A DNA stretch of 64,000 nt from Bettongia penicillata ogilbyi (Eukaryota; Chordata; Mammalia; Diprotodontia; Potoroidae): contig JAJHZJ010000270.1 of NCBI GenBank assembly GCA_023548195.1, positions 682,001-746,000 on the forward strand, read 5' to 3'. Of this stretch, positions 1 to 10,385 are shown in pieces. Below the pieces are notes generated by a model that did no database searches, was not told the origin of the DNA, and saw only the letters and a program-made list of their open reading frames with translations. A program made the position numbers and the translations under genes. Position 1 is the stretch's first letter. Each line of letters opens with the position of its first letter.

Positions 1-101
1 TCAGAGGACAAACCCATGATGCATTGCTGCCAAGCCCAGACTTTAGGACTGCTAGTGCTCCTGGGCCAACTACCTTTCGCTTAACTACCTTGTATTTATT
101 T

Positions 102-108
<7 letters not shown>

Positions 109-154
<46 letters not shown>
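109..154 (+). repeat. (GT)n microsatellite
   Basis: About 23 uninterrupted GT units. Confidence 0.97.
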
Positions 155-157
<3 letters not shown>

Positions 158-168
158 AAATATATATG

Positions 169-384
169 GATCAGCTAGGTGGCACAGTAAATGGGGCACC
201 AGCCTTGGAGTTAGGAGGACACCTCACATACTTACTAGCTGTGTGACCCTGGGCAAGTCACTTAACTCTGGCTCAATTTCCTCATTTATAAAATGAACTG
301 GAGAAGGAAATGGCAAACCACTCCAGTATCTTTGCCAAGAAAACCTCAAATGGGATCATGGAGAGTTGTGTCCAAAAATGAATA
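169..384 (+). mobile_element. tRNA-derived SINE (MAR1/SINE1-like)
   Basis: Head cagctaggtggcacagt, CORE block tagctgtgtgaccctgggca, and the marsupial tail gagaaggaaatggcaaacca followed by gccaagaaaacctcaaatgg. Near full length. Confidence 0.88.
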
Positions 385-480
385 TATACCTACACACGTA
401 CATATATACATACACACATACATACAGACATACATATACATGTACACATATATATGCAAATATGCATATATCTATCAATC
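385..480 (+). repeat. TA/CA-rich simple repeat
   Basis: ATACATACACACATA-type low-complexity DNA directly after the SINE tail, probably grown from it. Confidence 0.85.
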
Positions 481-867
481 TATCATACTTGTTGAATCCC
501 TTATTAGAATATGAGCCCCATGTGAGTGGGAGTTGAATTGTACCAGGTAGATAGTAGAAAGATTACTGCTCTTAATTGTGGAACAAAAATCAAAGACTTG
601 GAAAGAGTTTACTTGGAGATGCTGCTATTGTGAGTAAAAGTCCCTGCTGATGAAGGGTATTCATGTTCCTGTCAGTCTTGCCCCACAAGTGAGATGATTA
701 GGAGAATCCCTTCCTGCTCCTGGTATAGGCTACGATCTGACTTTTAATCTATGTGTATTATAAAGGGACCATGGCTCATACCATCTGACAGGGCTTACAA
801 GTTCAGGGTCAGATGGTGAGAAAGGTCAGTCAGTGATGGGCTTCTTCCAGTCCTTCAGTGCTTTATG

Positions 868-932
868 AAGTAGTAGTAGTAGGAGGAGGAGGAGTAAGAG
901 TAGTAGTAGCAGTAGTAGCAGCAGCAGCAACT
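868..932 (+). repeat. TAG/GAG/CAG triplet repeat
   Basis: Imperfect triplets, gtagtagtag to aggaggagg to agcagcagc. The poly-Leu frame on the other strand is a by-product. Confidence 0.9.
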
Positions 933-950
933 GCAGAACTTTTTTGTTGA

Positions 951-1370
951 GGGCAGTTAGGTGGTGAAGTGGATAGAGCACTAGGCTGGAGTCAGGAAGA
1001 CATCTTTCTGAGTTCAAATCTGGCCTCAGACATTTATTAGCTATGTGACCTTGGGTGAGTCACCTAACCCTGTTTGCCCCAATTTCCTCATCTGTAAAAA
1101 TGCAATAGTTGACATTTATGCCATGCCTTATAGTTTTCTTCACAAAACTCATGAGGGAAATAGTTGAGATATAATTATTTCCATTTTCCAAATAAGGAGA
1201 CCAAGGGCTGGAAATGTGAAATGAGACTGTGGGTAAGCCAGAACTGGAATCCACCTGTTTCTTTAACTGTAAAATTGAAAGAATACTAGCATCTCCTTCT
1301 CAGGGTTGTTGTGAGGCTCAAATGAGATTCCTGGCACATGGTATGTTCTTAATAAATGTCCATTCCCTTC
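951..1370 (+). mobile_element. CORE-SINE interrupted by an antisense MIR fragment
   Basis: SINE head and core at 951-1100 (gtcaggaagacatctttctg, then gacattta..tgtgacctt). A fragment with gaccaagggctggaaatg in MIR-minus style follows at 1105-1250. Then comes the missing SINE tail (ctcagggttgttgtgaggct) up to aataaatgtcc. Confidence 0.6.
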
Positions 1371-1669
1371 CTTTCCCACAGCAGCTATGTATCAGAGATG
1401 GCACTTGAACCCTGCATCCCCTGACTCCAAATTCAGTCATCTTTCCACCCTGTCTCTTAAGCTAGAGCCTTTTCACCTTATCTTTCATTGTCTTTGATCT
1501 TGATTTTTATCATGTCTGGCCTCTTTCAAGTTTTTACATTTTTTTAAAAAAGAAAAATTTTGTCTTTCTGTATTGAAGAAGTCTAAGCACTGTCCTGCCT
1601 GTTCTAAACAATCATTGACTGAAGCCTTGACATTCTCCACTAACTTTCTCATGAGTTTTTCAGTTGTGA

Positions 1670-1765
1670 TTTAGTTCAACACTTGTTAAGCATTATGTTA
1701 GCCACTGAGAATACAAAGGTTAAAGCTGAACAGTCTCTGCCCTCAAGGAGATTATAATCTATTGT
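1670..1765 (+). mobile_element. L3/CR1-like fragment
   Basis: Diverged match to the recurrent motif tgtgctaagc..gaatacaaagg..ctgccctcaaggag seen at about ten places in the window. Confidence 0.4.
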
Positions 1766-1876
1766 GGATAATTATAAAATCATTTGTAAAAATGCAGTTT
1801 TAAAAAATCAGCTGGGTTAGCAGCCAACTTCATGGAAAGTTCTTCCTTCTTTTTTGGTTGTTTGTCTTGTTTGTGT

Positions 1877-2180
1877 GTTCATCCTTCGTTGCCAAAAAAG
1901 ACCATGCCATCAGAGAAATGATGACATGACTTTCACTTGACTTTGTTTTGAGTGAGGGAGGGCTATGCAGGTCACCAACCTCACTTTTCCTCCAGAGCCA
2001 TCTGAGTCCAGTGACCAGATATTCATCAGGATGACTGGAGATGACTCAGGATGAGTCACTGGGGGTTAAGTGACTTGCCCAAGGTCACAAAGATAGTATC
2101 AAGTGTCTGAGGTGAGATTTGAACCCAGGTCCTCCTGACTCCTGCAGTGGTGCTCTATTCACTGTACCACCTAGCTGCCC
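1877..2180. mobile_element. Composite SINE: 170-bp module plus antisense tRNA-SINE
   Basis: The module (tcatccttcgttgcc..ccatcaga..gtccagtgaccagatattca) is followed without gap by a minus-orientation CORE-SINE (ttaagtgacttgcccaaggt to ccacctagctgcccc). A second copy of the module lies inverted at 2215-2375. Confidence 0.6.
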
Positions 2181-2214
2181 CTTGTCTTGTTTGTATTACC
2201 TACATGAAGGGGGC

Positions 2215-2375
2215 CATCTCCAGTCTTCCTGATCTATGCCTGGCCACTGGACCCAGGTGGCTCAAGAGGAGAAAGTGAGGCTGGTGACATTGCACAACCT
2301 TCCCTCACTTTGGTCCAATTCACTTTCAAGTCATGGCATCATCTTCCTCTTTGAGAATGAAGGACAAACATTTCC
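2215..2375 (-). mobile_element. Second copy of the 170-bp SINE module, inverted
   Basis: The reverse complement (tttgtccttcattctcaaag to ccagtggccaggcatagatc) aligns along its length with 1877-2050. Confidence 0.6.
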
Positions 2376-2379
2376 TATC

Positions 2380-3230
2380 TGAGCACTTGTTCTTCACTTT
2401 CTTCTTTTGTAAAAATGAGGGGATTAGACAGATGCCCTTTAAGGTCCCTCCTAGCTTGAAATCCCATCTGGCCGGAGAAGCCTAGTAGCCAGTAAGTTGA
2501 TTCTCATTTCTGTGGTATGGGCACCAGAAGGCAGGACCTAACCTGTGACCTGTGGGTGCAATACATGAATCTGCCTATAGCACATTATTGGTTGCATTCC
2601 AAAGGGAGTTGACTGCCTCCCCTTGTACCTCATAAAAGGTCTCTGGTGTCTTTCATCATTGAGATGAATCAGAAGAGTTCACAAGTCTGGTGTTTGGGGC
2701 CATGGGGACAGTTCTTATGAGTTGTTCTTTAGTCTGGTGGCATATCCAAGGTCTCTTCTGCCCCATCCAAAGTGTATTGCTCATTTGAGATGAGAAAGGA
2801 TGGAGTTTCTATCCCCCTTCCTCCTTGGCTCGTAAGATCACTGTCACCTTCCATGCTGGAGGGAGGGTCGAAAAGAGATCCATCGGAGTCTGGCCCAGTG
2901 TTCTGATCCACTTGAAAAGCTCCCCTTTATGGATTGGGCATGCCTGTTTCTATGGACTCTTGAGAATTAGAATTCCATCAAAAGCTATAGGGTGAATCAG
3001 TTAAGAGAAGGCTATCAGTGCCAGGCCAGGCCTCAGAGTACTCCTCAGCTATAGCACCTCTCTCTTTGTTTGTGCCCTGGGTAAGAGCGCCAGCCTGAAA
3101 TGTTGCCATCCTTAGTGCAGCTGTCACTGCTCCCTGGATACGGATAAAAACAAACAGAAGCCAAGTTTAGGGTACTGATGGGCAGGCATGATGATGTCTG
3201 TGGTGGGGAAGAGGGAAAAGCCTTTTCCGG
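2380..3230. other. Mostly unique intronic sequence
   Basis: A short MIR tail at about 2395-2465. Otherwise no repeat or gene recognised. A 60-codon frame on the - strand (2729-2911) has no splice signals or known homology that I can see. Confidence 0.6.
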
Positions 3231-3232
3231 TT

Positions 3233-3545
3233 GGCTCTGGGTGTCATGTGAGAGATCGTGTGATGCACAGAGCTCTAGACCTACAGTTCAGAGAGATCTG
3301 GGTTTGAATCCGCCTTTGGCATAGACTAACTGTGTGACCACAGGCAAGGCAGTTAACCCCTCTGAGCTTCTATTTCCTAATCCTAGATCATAGAATAAAT
3401 TTAGAGCTGTCCCCTCAGGTCCCCTTCTCCTAACCCATGACTGCCTGCCCAGAACATTTGAGGAGGGGCTCCAGCAGTGCCCCAGAAGGAATAAAAAGCA
3501 GAATTGGGATTTGAACCCAGGTCTCTGATGCCAAATTTAGTGCTT
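3233..3545. mobile_element. MIR fragments
   Basis: A plus-strand MIR at about 3233-3390 (gggtttgaatccgcc, ctgtgtgaccacaggcaagg) and a short minus MIR at 3500-3545 (ggatttgaacccaggtctct). Confidence 0.65.
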
Positions 3546-3712
3546 TTCCTATAATGGGATTATTGTAAAAAAATCAAATGAGATAATGGATGTAAATCTA
3601 GGCTTTGAAAATCTTAACTAAAGGGAATCTGGGCATAGACTCTTTCCCCAATGGTCTTAGGTATGTGTTGGACACAACAACTTCTCCCATGCAGCTCTCC
3701 ATGGGTCTAGCA

Positions 3713-3824
3713 CAGGGGTGGAGAACCTGCTGTGGCCTCGAGGCCCCATAGGTCCTCCGATATGGAGGGCCTGAGGACCAACGGGACCACTGTGGTTTCA
3801 AGGCTGCAGCAGGTTCCCCACCTG
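3713..3824. mobile_element. hAT MITE (CAGGGGTGG..CCCCACCTG termini)
   Basis: Palindromic short element. The left end CAGGGGTGGAGAACCTGCTG is mirrored by the right end CAGCAGGTTCCCCACCTG. Internally tggcctcgaggcc and related complements recur. Non-autonomous Charlie/OposCharlie-like hAT elements have this structure. No clean 8-bp duplication was found. Confidence 0.7.
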
Positions 3825-3847
3825 AGTCCTCTTCTGTGTTGTCATCT

Positions 3848-3960
3848 CCCATTAGAATGTCAGCTTCTCCAGTGCAGGGGCTAGTTTTCTGCTTGTGTTT
3901 TATCCCCAGGACTTAGACATCACCCAGTTCATGGTCATCACTTTATAAATGCTCGACTTG
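3848..3960 (+). mobile_element. L2 3' end
   Basis: attagaatgtcagcttct, gtgcaggggctag and ataaatgctcgacttg follow the L2 3'-end order. Confidence 0.6.
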
Positions 3961-4069
3961 ACTTGACCTGGGTAGCAGCCTGGCTTCCTCAGCATCATAT
4001 ACTAGTGTCATTATTGTATAACATTCAACAGAACTTTAGAAAATTATCTTCTTTTGCTTTTCTGTCACC

Positions 4070-4340
4070 TTTTTGGGGGGAGGGTAAAGCTTTATTGATG
4101 TGTTTTGTTTTTGCTTACAAACATTTACCTTCAGTTCCAAGCCAAACCTCCCCTCCCCACACCTTTTAATCTTTCACTTGTAACAATAAAAAAGAAAAAG
4201 GGAGAAGAACCATTTGGCAGAAGTGCCACATCACCTGGGTCTGTCCGTGTATGCGTGACTCTGCACCCAGAGTTCCCCACCTTTGAAAAGAAAGGAGATC
4301 TGGCTTTCATTTTGCTTCCTTTTCTTTGGGGGCTGGATTG
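4070..4340 (-). mobile_element. LINE 3'-end fragment, old
   Basis: cacttgtaacaataaaaaag and the surrounding C-rich and T-rich blocks are shared with 44560-44720 and 50335-50870. This is a second 3' subtype related to the L1 fragments. The 3' end lies at the left. Confidence 0.5.
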
Positions 4341-4375
4341 GTCTTGATGAATATACTATTTGGGTGGTAGTTTTT

Positions 4376-4393
4376 CTTGAACAAATCTTTTTC
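4376..4393 (+). repeat. L1 target-site duplication, left copy
   Basis: CTTGAACAAATCTTTTTC, identical to 4912-4929. Confidence 0.9.
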
Positions 4394-4911
4394 TTAAAAT
4401 TAATTTGTTTTCAGTTTTCAACAATCACGTAAGTTTTAAATTTTCTCCCCGCTCCTACCCCCTCCAACCTCGAGACATCATGCAATCTTATATGGGTGCT
4501 ACATGTACATTCTTATTAAACACATTTTCGCATTGGTCATGTTGCATAGAAGAATTAAAATGAATGGGAGAAACCATGAGAAAAACTAAACTAATGCAAA
4601 ACATAACACAAGAGAAATTATGGCTGTTTCATTCTGCGTTCCAGTTCCATAGTTCTTTCTCTGGTTGTAGATGGCATTTTGCTGCAAGAGTCCTTTGGGA
4701 GTATTTTAGGTCCGTGCATTGCTGTGAAGGGCTAAGTCTATCAGAAACAGTCCCCGCACATAGTGGTTGTTACTGTGTACAGTGTTCTCCTGTATCAGTT
4801 TTTTTTTTTACTCTGTATCAGTTCATATAAGTCTTTCCAAGTTTTTCTGAAGTCTGATTGTTTGTTATTTCTTATAGCACAATAGTATTCCATTACATTC
4901 GTATACCACAA
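4394..4911 (-). mobile_element. 5'-truncated L1 3' region with perfect 18-bp TSD
   Basis: 518-bp antisense insertion containing the L1 3' landmarks also seen at 17735-18365 and 30795-31235 (tcatgttgcatagaagaatt, ctgtgtacagtgttctcctg, cacaatagtattccattac). CTTGAACAAATCTTTTTC is repeated exactly on both sides (4376-4393 and 4912-4929). Confidence 0.88.
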
Positions 4912-4929
4912 CTTGAACAAATCTTTTTC
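4912..4929 (+). repeat. L1 target-site duplication, right copy
   Basis: CTTGAACAAATCTTTTTC, identical to 4376-4393. Confidence 0.9.
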
Positions 4930-4959
4930 AAGCTCCTACTGTATATGCATCACTGTAAA

Positions 4960-5150
4960 GGCTGTGCAGTGTAGTGGCAAGTATACAGGAGCCCTGAGTT
5001 CAAATCCTGGCTCTGATGGAGGTATTACATGACCTGGTAAAAATGGCTAAGCCCAGATTTCCTGTATATGAACAGGTAAGTGACCTGTCAAAGGTAGCAT
5101 GTCCAGGAGTCAGAAGCAGCACTCGAACCCAAGTCTTCTGGTTTGCACTC
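4960..5150. mobile_element. MIR fragments, both strands
   Basis: Plus fragment with ccctgagttcaaatcctggc, then minus fragment with gtcagaagcagcactcgaac. Confidence 0.55.
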
Positions 5151-5155
5151 TGGCT

Positions 5156-5863
5156 CCCTAATTACTACCCCAGGCACATGCAGTATGTGTGTGTGTGTGT
5201 GTGTATGTGTGTACAAGTAATTTCTTTGTAGTTGGTACATATAAATGGGTGTGCATTCAAAATTTCTTCAACATAATTAATATCATCTAAATGTTAGAGG
5301 TTTCAGCTTCCTGCATCTGAGGCCTAGGAGCATCTCTTTGAACATAAAAAGCAACAAGGGGGGTGGTGTGTACTGTTTGTATTTCTACACACAACTGAAG
5401 ATAAAGACACACAGAATTTTTTTGTCTGCCTGATTTGGGTGAAATTATCTATAAGCTATAGGGGTTCTCTTCTCTCTGTCCCTTCTCAACCCTTCCCCTT
5501 TTCTCTCTATCTCTGTATCTCTGTCTCTCTGTCTGTGTGTCTCTGTCTCTATATCTCTCTGTCTCTCTCCACCTTCTTCCCTCCCCCTTTCCTCTAAACT
5601 TTGTTGACCATTAGCATTGGGCAGGCAGGACCTCTATGGTTGTGGGTAGAAACATAACAGCCCTTCCCTGTTGCTTTTTATGTTCAAAGAGATGCTCCTG
5701 GGCCTCAGAACATGTAGGAAGTTGAAACCTCTGACATTTAGATGATAACATAATCTTGGAGAAATATTGAATGCACATACATATATATGCACCAGCTACA
5801 TATAAATTACTTGTACACACACACACACACACACAGTGCATGTGTCTGGGGAAGTAATTAGGG
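5156..5863. repeat. Long inverted repeat (arms about 230-240 bp, loop about 240 bp)
   Basis: Arm A 5156-5396 and arm B 5638-5863 are reverse complements at roughly 85% by eye. Shared landmarks include ccctaattact at the outer edge, a GT/CA run, acaagtaattt, atcatctaaatgt, agaggtttca, and gcatctctttgaacataaaa near the inner edge. The loop ends in a CTCTGTCT-type pyrimidine tract. Confidence 0.85.
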
Positions 5864-5879
5864 AGAATCATTCATTCTC

Positions 5880-6150
5880 TCTCATTGTTACTTCAGCGTT
5901 TCTCACCTTCCAACCCCAGCACAATATGTGGTGCATAGCTAGTGCTTAGTAAATATTCAGGAAACTTCGAGCTAGAAGAGATCTTAGAAATCATGAAGGC
6001 TAAACCCCTTATTCTACAGATGGGGAAACTGAGACCCAGAGAAATGAAATGACTCAACCAAAGTCCCCAGTCATCGATGCGAGACCCTCTGACTCCAGAC
6101 CCAGAACCTTGGCCCAGCACCTCTGTTCTCATGAAGTTGCTTCTCCTGCT
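5880..6150. mobile_element. MIR (antisense) with flanking L2-like bits
   Basis: ttctacagatggggaaactg, then gagacccagagaaatg and accctctgactccagac is a MIR read from the opposite strand. Confidence 0.65.
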
Positions 6151-6154
6151 CATC

Positions 6155-6477
6155 ATTCACCATGATTAGTATTGTCATTGTATTACTATCATCATATTGT
6201 AGTTGTGTCATGGTATAAAGACCCACCAGCTCCTAGGGAGCATCATGAGGCTTGCCTGTGTCATTTTTCAGCTTTAATGTATTTTACTTATCACCCTTAA
6301 GGCTATGGTAGCATCTAACATTACAACCTGTCAAAATCAGCTTTGGACAGATGTCTTACATCCCAGATCAGCCTCCTTCTGCTATGTCTGTGCCACAATT
6401 GGTTAGTAGGGATCTTTGTGTTATTAATAATGGATTAACCTGCCTTTTGTGGGTAAGGGCAGCATAGTTTGGGGGAT
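6155..6477. other. Unique intronic sequence
   Basis: No repeat, gene or regulatory motif recognised. Confidence 0.5.
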
Positions 6478-6491
6478 CCCCTTTTCTTTTT
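6478..6491 (+). repeat. Antisense HAL1 target-site duplication, left copy
   Basis: CCCCTTTTCTTTTT abuts the element's A-rich tail, seen here as T-rich. Read on the - strand it begins with an A-run, as expected for L1 endonuclease cutting. Confidence 0.8.
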
Positions 6492-7525
6492 TTTAATATA
6501 AATTTATTTATTTAACTTTTTACATTCATTTTCACAAAATTTTGGGTTCCAAATTTTCTCCCCATTTCTCCCCTCCCCCCACCCAAATACACCAACCAAT
6601 CTAATTTTAGCTATCACCAATCTGCCCTCTCTTCTATCATCCCTCCCTTCTCTTGTTCCCATCTTCTCTTTTGTCCTGTAGGGCCAGATGACTTTCTATT
6701 CCCCATTAACTGTATGTCTTCTTTCCTAGTAGCAACAACAATACTAACCATTTGTTCCTAAAACTTTGAGTTCCAAATTCTCCCCATCCCTCCCTCCCCA
6801 CCCATTCCCTTTGGGAAGGCAGGCAATTCAATATAGGCCATATCTGTGTAGTTTTGCAAATGACTTGAATAATAGTCATGTTGTGTAAGACTAACTGTAT
6901 TTCCCTCCATCCTATCCTGCCCCCCATTGTTTCTATTCTGTCTTTTGATCCTGTCCCTCCCTGAGTGTTAACTTCAAATTGCTCCCTCCTCCCATTGCCC
7001 TCCCTTCCATCATTCCCCCCACCCTGCTTATCTCCTTCTCCCCCACTTTCCTGTATTGTAAGATAGGTTTTCGTACCAAAATGAGTGTGCATTTTACTCC
7101 TTCCTTTAGTCGAATGTGATGAAGGTAAACTTCATGTTTTTTTCTCAGCTCTCCTCTTTTTCCCTCCACTAAAAAGTCTCCTGCTTGCCTCTTGAATGAG
7201 ATATAATTTACCTCATTCAATTTCACCCTCTCTCATCCCACTACATTTCTCTCTCACCGTTTACCTTAATTTCTTTTAAGATATGGTCCCATCCTATTCA
7301 ATTCACTCTGTGCTCTGTTTCTGTATGTGTATGCATGTGTGTATGTGTGTGTGTGTGCGTATGTGTGTGTATATGTGTATGTGTGTGTGTGGTCCCACCA
7401 ACTACCCAGATACTGAAAAGTTTTAAGAGTTACAAATATTGTCTTTCCATGTAGGAATGTAAACAGTTCACCTTTGGTAAGTCCCTTATGACTTCTCTTT
7501 GCTGTTTACTTTTTCATGCTTCTTC

Positions 7526-8626
7526 TCATTCTTGTGTTTGAAAGTCAAATTTTCTTTTCAGCTCTGGTCTTTTCATCAAGAATGCTTCAAAGTCCTCTGT
7601 TTCATTGAAAGACCATATTTTCCCCTGAAGTATTATACTCAGTTTTGCTGGGTAGGTGATTCTTGGTTTGAGTCTTAGTTCCTTTGACTTCTGGAATATC
7701 CCATTCCATGCCCTTCAATCCCTTAATGTAGAAGCTGCTAGATCTTGTGTTATCCTGATTGTATTTCCACAATACTGGAATTGTTTCTTTCTAGCTGCTT
7801 GCAAGATTTTCTCCTTGACCTGGGAACTCTGGAATTTGGCCACAATGTTCCTAGGAGTTTCTCTTTTTGGATCTCTTTCAGGTGGTGATCGATGGATTCC
7901 TTCAATACTTATTTTGCCCTCTGGTTCTAGAATATCTGGGCAGTTTTCCTTGATAATTTCATGAAAGATGATGTCTAGGCTCTTTTTTTGATCCTGGCTT
8001 TCAGGTAGTCCCATCATTTTTAAATTGTCTCTCCTGGATCTATTTTCCAGGTCAGTTGTTTTTCCCATGAGATATTTCACATTCTCTTCCATTTTTTCAT
8101 TCTTTTGGTTTTGTTTTATGATTTCTTGGTTTCTCAACAAGTCATTAGCCTCCATCTGTTCCATTCTAATTTTGAGAGAACTATTCTCTTCAGTAAGCTT
8201 TTGAAGCTCTTTTTCCATTTGGCTAATTCTGCTTTTGAAAGCATTTTTCTCCTCATTGGCTTTTTGAACCTCTTTTGCCTATTGGGTTAGCCTATTCTTC
8301 AAGGTGTTATTTTCTTCAGCATTTTTTTGGGTCTCCTTTACCAAGGTATTGACCCATTTTTCATGCTTTTCTTGCATCTCTCTCATTTCTCTTCCCAGTT
8401 TTTCCTCCACCTGTCTAACTTGATTTTCAAAATCCTTTTTGAGCTCTTCCATGGCCTGAGCCCACTGGACATCCACCTCGGATGTCTGGGATACAGAGGC
8501 CCCAACCTCCACGTCTTTCCCTGATGGCAAGCATTGTTCCTCCCCATCAGAAGTGAAAGGAGGAAACATCTGTTCCCCAAGAAAGTAGTCTTCTATGGTC
8601 TTATTTTTCTTCCCTTTTCTGGGCAT
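7526..8626 (-). pseudogene. HAL1 ORF1 with two nonsense codons
   Basis: Full-length ORF1 homologue of 366 codons plus stop, with ATG at 8626 and the native stop at 7526-7528. All domains of the intact copy are present in order: MPRKGKKNK N-terminus, coiled coil, LENRSRRDNLK RRM start, and the TYPAK C-terminal motif. Codon 116 is TAG (8279-8281) where the intact copy has a Leu codon. Codon 304 is TGA (7715-7717) where the intact copy has CGA, a CpG transition. No net frameshift. The product would be truncated within the coiled coil and so not functional. Confidence 0.9.
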
Positions 8627-9289
8627 TTTCCCAGCCAGTTACTTGACTTCTGAGATTCCTCTCCACCCCCACCTAGATCTGCCCAGCTAGTGCTTGGGGT
8701 CTGAGATTCAAATGCTGCTCCCCAGTCTCAAGGCTTTCAGTGGCGGGCGTGGCTGCTATTCAATGTGAGCTTAAGTTCTGGTGCTTGGGTGGGGGCAGGG
8801 CTGCCTCCCAGGCTCAGTTCCCTCAGGGAGTTTATGCAGAGATCTTCAGTAATGGAGTGGAGCTCCTGCCTGCTCCGGGAGTTCCGGGCCGCTGCTGCCT
8901 CTGCTGCTCCCTCTGCAGCTGCCTCCCAAGGGGGCCCAAGTCACGGAGACACCCCGCTCCCCTCTCGGCCAGCCCAGAAGTCTCTCTCACTGACCTGTAG
9001 AGCCTGTGGGTGGAGGGACCTTCGCTGCCGCCAGAGGTTCCGTCCCTGAAGCCTGCTCGGATCTGCTCCTCTGGGGCACGTGGACGGAGGTGGGCTCCTG
9101 TCCGGTGCACAACAGACCTTTGGGGTCGGTTTTTCAGGGCTCTCTGGAATGGAAATCTTCTCCACTGTGTTTCTGCATGACTTGCACTGCTCCAGAATTT
9201 GTGGGGAGTTCTTTTTACAGGAAATTTATGGGCCATGGGTTCGGAACTAGCATATGTGAGTCTTTGTACTCTGCCATCTTGGCTCCTCT
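8627..9289 (-). promoter_or_regulatory. Antisense HAL1 5' UTR
   Basis: 663 bp from the GCCAAGATGG 5' terminus to ORF1, GC-rich in the middle. It has one repeat unit (about 8757-8850) where the sense copy has about three, which accounts for most of the 173-bp length difference. Confidence 0.7.
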
Positions 9290-9303
9290 CCCCTTTTCTT
9301 TTT
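9290..9303 (+). repeat. Antisense HAL1 target-site duplication, right copy
   Basis: The same 14 bases directly follow the element's 5' end. Confidence 0.8.
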
Positions 9304-9414
9304 ACATCACCTTCCCCTCTTCCTCTCAGAGTCATTCCTTATAACAAACAATCAAAAAGAAAAGTGGGGGTGGGGGGAGAGGGGGAAGCAGTTCTGCCAA
9401 GGTTAGTGTATCTT

Positions 9415-9830
9415 TAGGTGAGGCAAGGGATGGAGTCAGTAGGAACTTGGTACCAAGTCCTGCCTCTGACACATGCTGGGCATGTGACAATGGGCAAATC
9501 ACTGAAGATGCCCCAGGGAACTCTGAGATGCAGCACAAAAGTATGATGGACTTGGAGCGGTAGGATCTAGTTCCTAATCCTGCCTCTGCCATGTGTTACC
9601 TGTGTGGCCTAGGGCATGCCACATCTCTGCTGTCTGCCTCAGTTTCTTCATCTGTAACATGAGGGAATTGGACTACATGACCTCTGAGGACCTTTCTAGC
9701 TCTAAATCTATGATCCTAAGTCACTTTACCTCTGTTGACCTCAGTTTTCCTATCTGTGATAATGTGTGTGTGCGACAGGACTGCTTAGATATCCTCTGTG
9801 GCCCCTTCTAGTTCTGAGTTTGTGATAAAA
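9415..9830 (+). mobile_element. MIR cluster (two to three copies)
   Basis: Successive sense copies: cctgcctctgacacatgctg at about 9460, ctgcctctgccatgtgttac at about 9580 with tcagtttcttcatctgtaac, and a partial tail at about 9720-9810. Confidence 0.65.
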
Positions 9831-9835
9831 GCACC

Positions 9836-10088
9836 TGTGCAACTCAGCAGATAGAACACTGGACTTGGGATCAGGAGGACCTGAGTTCAAATTTGGCTCC
9901 AGGCACTCACTAGCTGTGTGGCCCTGGGCAACTTACTTCACCACTGCCTGCCTCAGTTTCCCCATCCATAAAAAGGGGATAAGAATGGCACCTACCTCCC
10001 AGTGTTTTCATGAGGTGCAAATGAGAGGAGATTTGTGAAGCATTTCTGTAAACCTTAAGGTGCTATATAAATATTAGCTGTTATTATT
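9836..10088 (+). mobile_element. CORE-SINE (MIR/MON1-type tail)
   Basis: Head agcagatagaacactgga, core gctgtgtggccctgggcaac, tail cttaaggtgctatataaata and attattatta. Confidence 0.8.
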
Positions 10089-10091
10089 AAT

Positions 10092-10352
10092 GGTCAGTTA
10101 GGTGGTGGATAGTGGATAGAGTGCTGTCCTGGAAGACTCATCCTCCTAAGTTTAAATCTGGCCTCAGATACTTCCTAGCTGCATGACCCTGGAGGAGTCC
10201 CTTAGCCCTGTTTGCCTCAGTGTCCTCTTCTGTAAAATGAGCTGGAGAAGGAAATGGCAAACCACTTCAGTATCTCTGCCAAGAAAACCCCAGATAGGGC
10301 CACAGAAAGTTGGACACAGCTGGAAAAACTCAACCACAACTTTATTATTATC
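10092..10352 (+). mobile_element. tRNA-derived SINE (MAR1/SINE1-like)
   Basis: gtcagttaggtggtgg head, then gagctggagaaggaaatggc and tctgccaagaaaaccccag. The TTATTATTA-type flanks on both sides suggest insertion into the tail of the preceding SINE. Confidence 0.85.
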
Positions 10353-10385
10353 ATTATTACCCTAGGTGGCAGAGCTGCTGGCGAT

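Larger units (their letters stand above)
6492..9289 (-). mobile_element. Full-length HAL1 retrotransposon, antisense to LDLRAD3
   Basis: About 2.8 kb, colinear on the - strand with the sense HAL1: 5' end AGAGGAGCCAAGATGGC (at 9289), shorter 5' UTR, ORF1 with two stops, the same 3' UTR including a CA-rich block (7315-7395) and purine blocks, and an AAATAAATAAATTTATATT-type tail at 6492-6515. No ORF2. Flanked by a 14-bp duplication, CCCCTTTTCTTTTT. Somewhat older than the sense copy, judging from the stops, but still near-intact. Confidence 0.92.

Noticed and set aside
2729..2911. Acidic 60-codon frame on the - strand
   Set aside because: Composition looks somewhat protein-like, but it is short, unrecognised and lacks splice signals.
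6706..7226. Frames of 97-128 codons on the - strand
   Set aside because: They fall in the polypurine 3' UTR of the antisense HAL1, are not open in the sense copy at full length, and are not ORF2.
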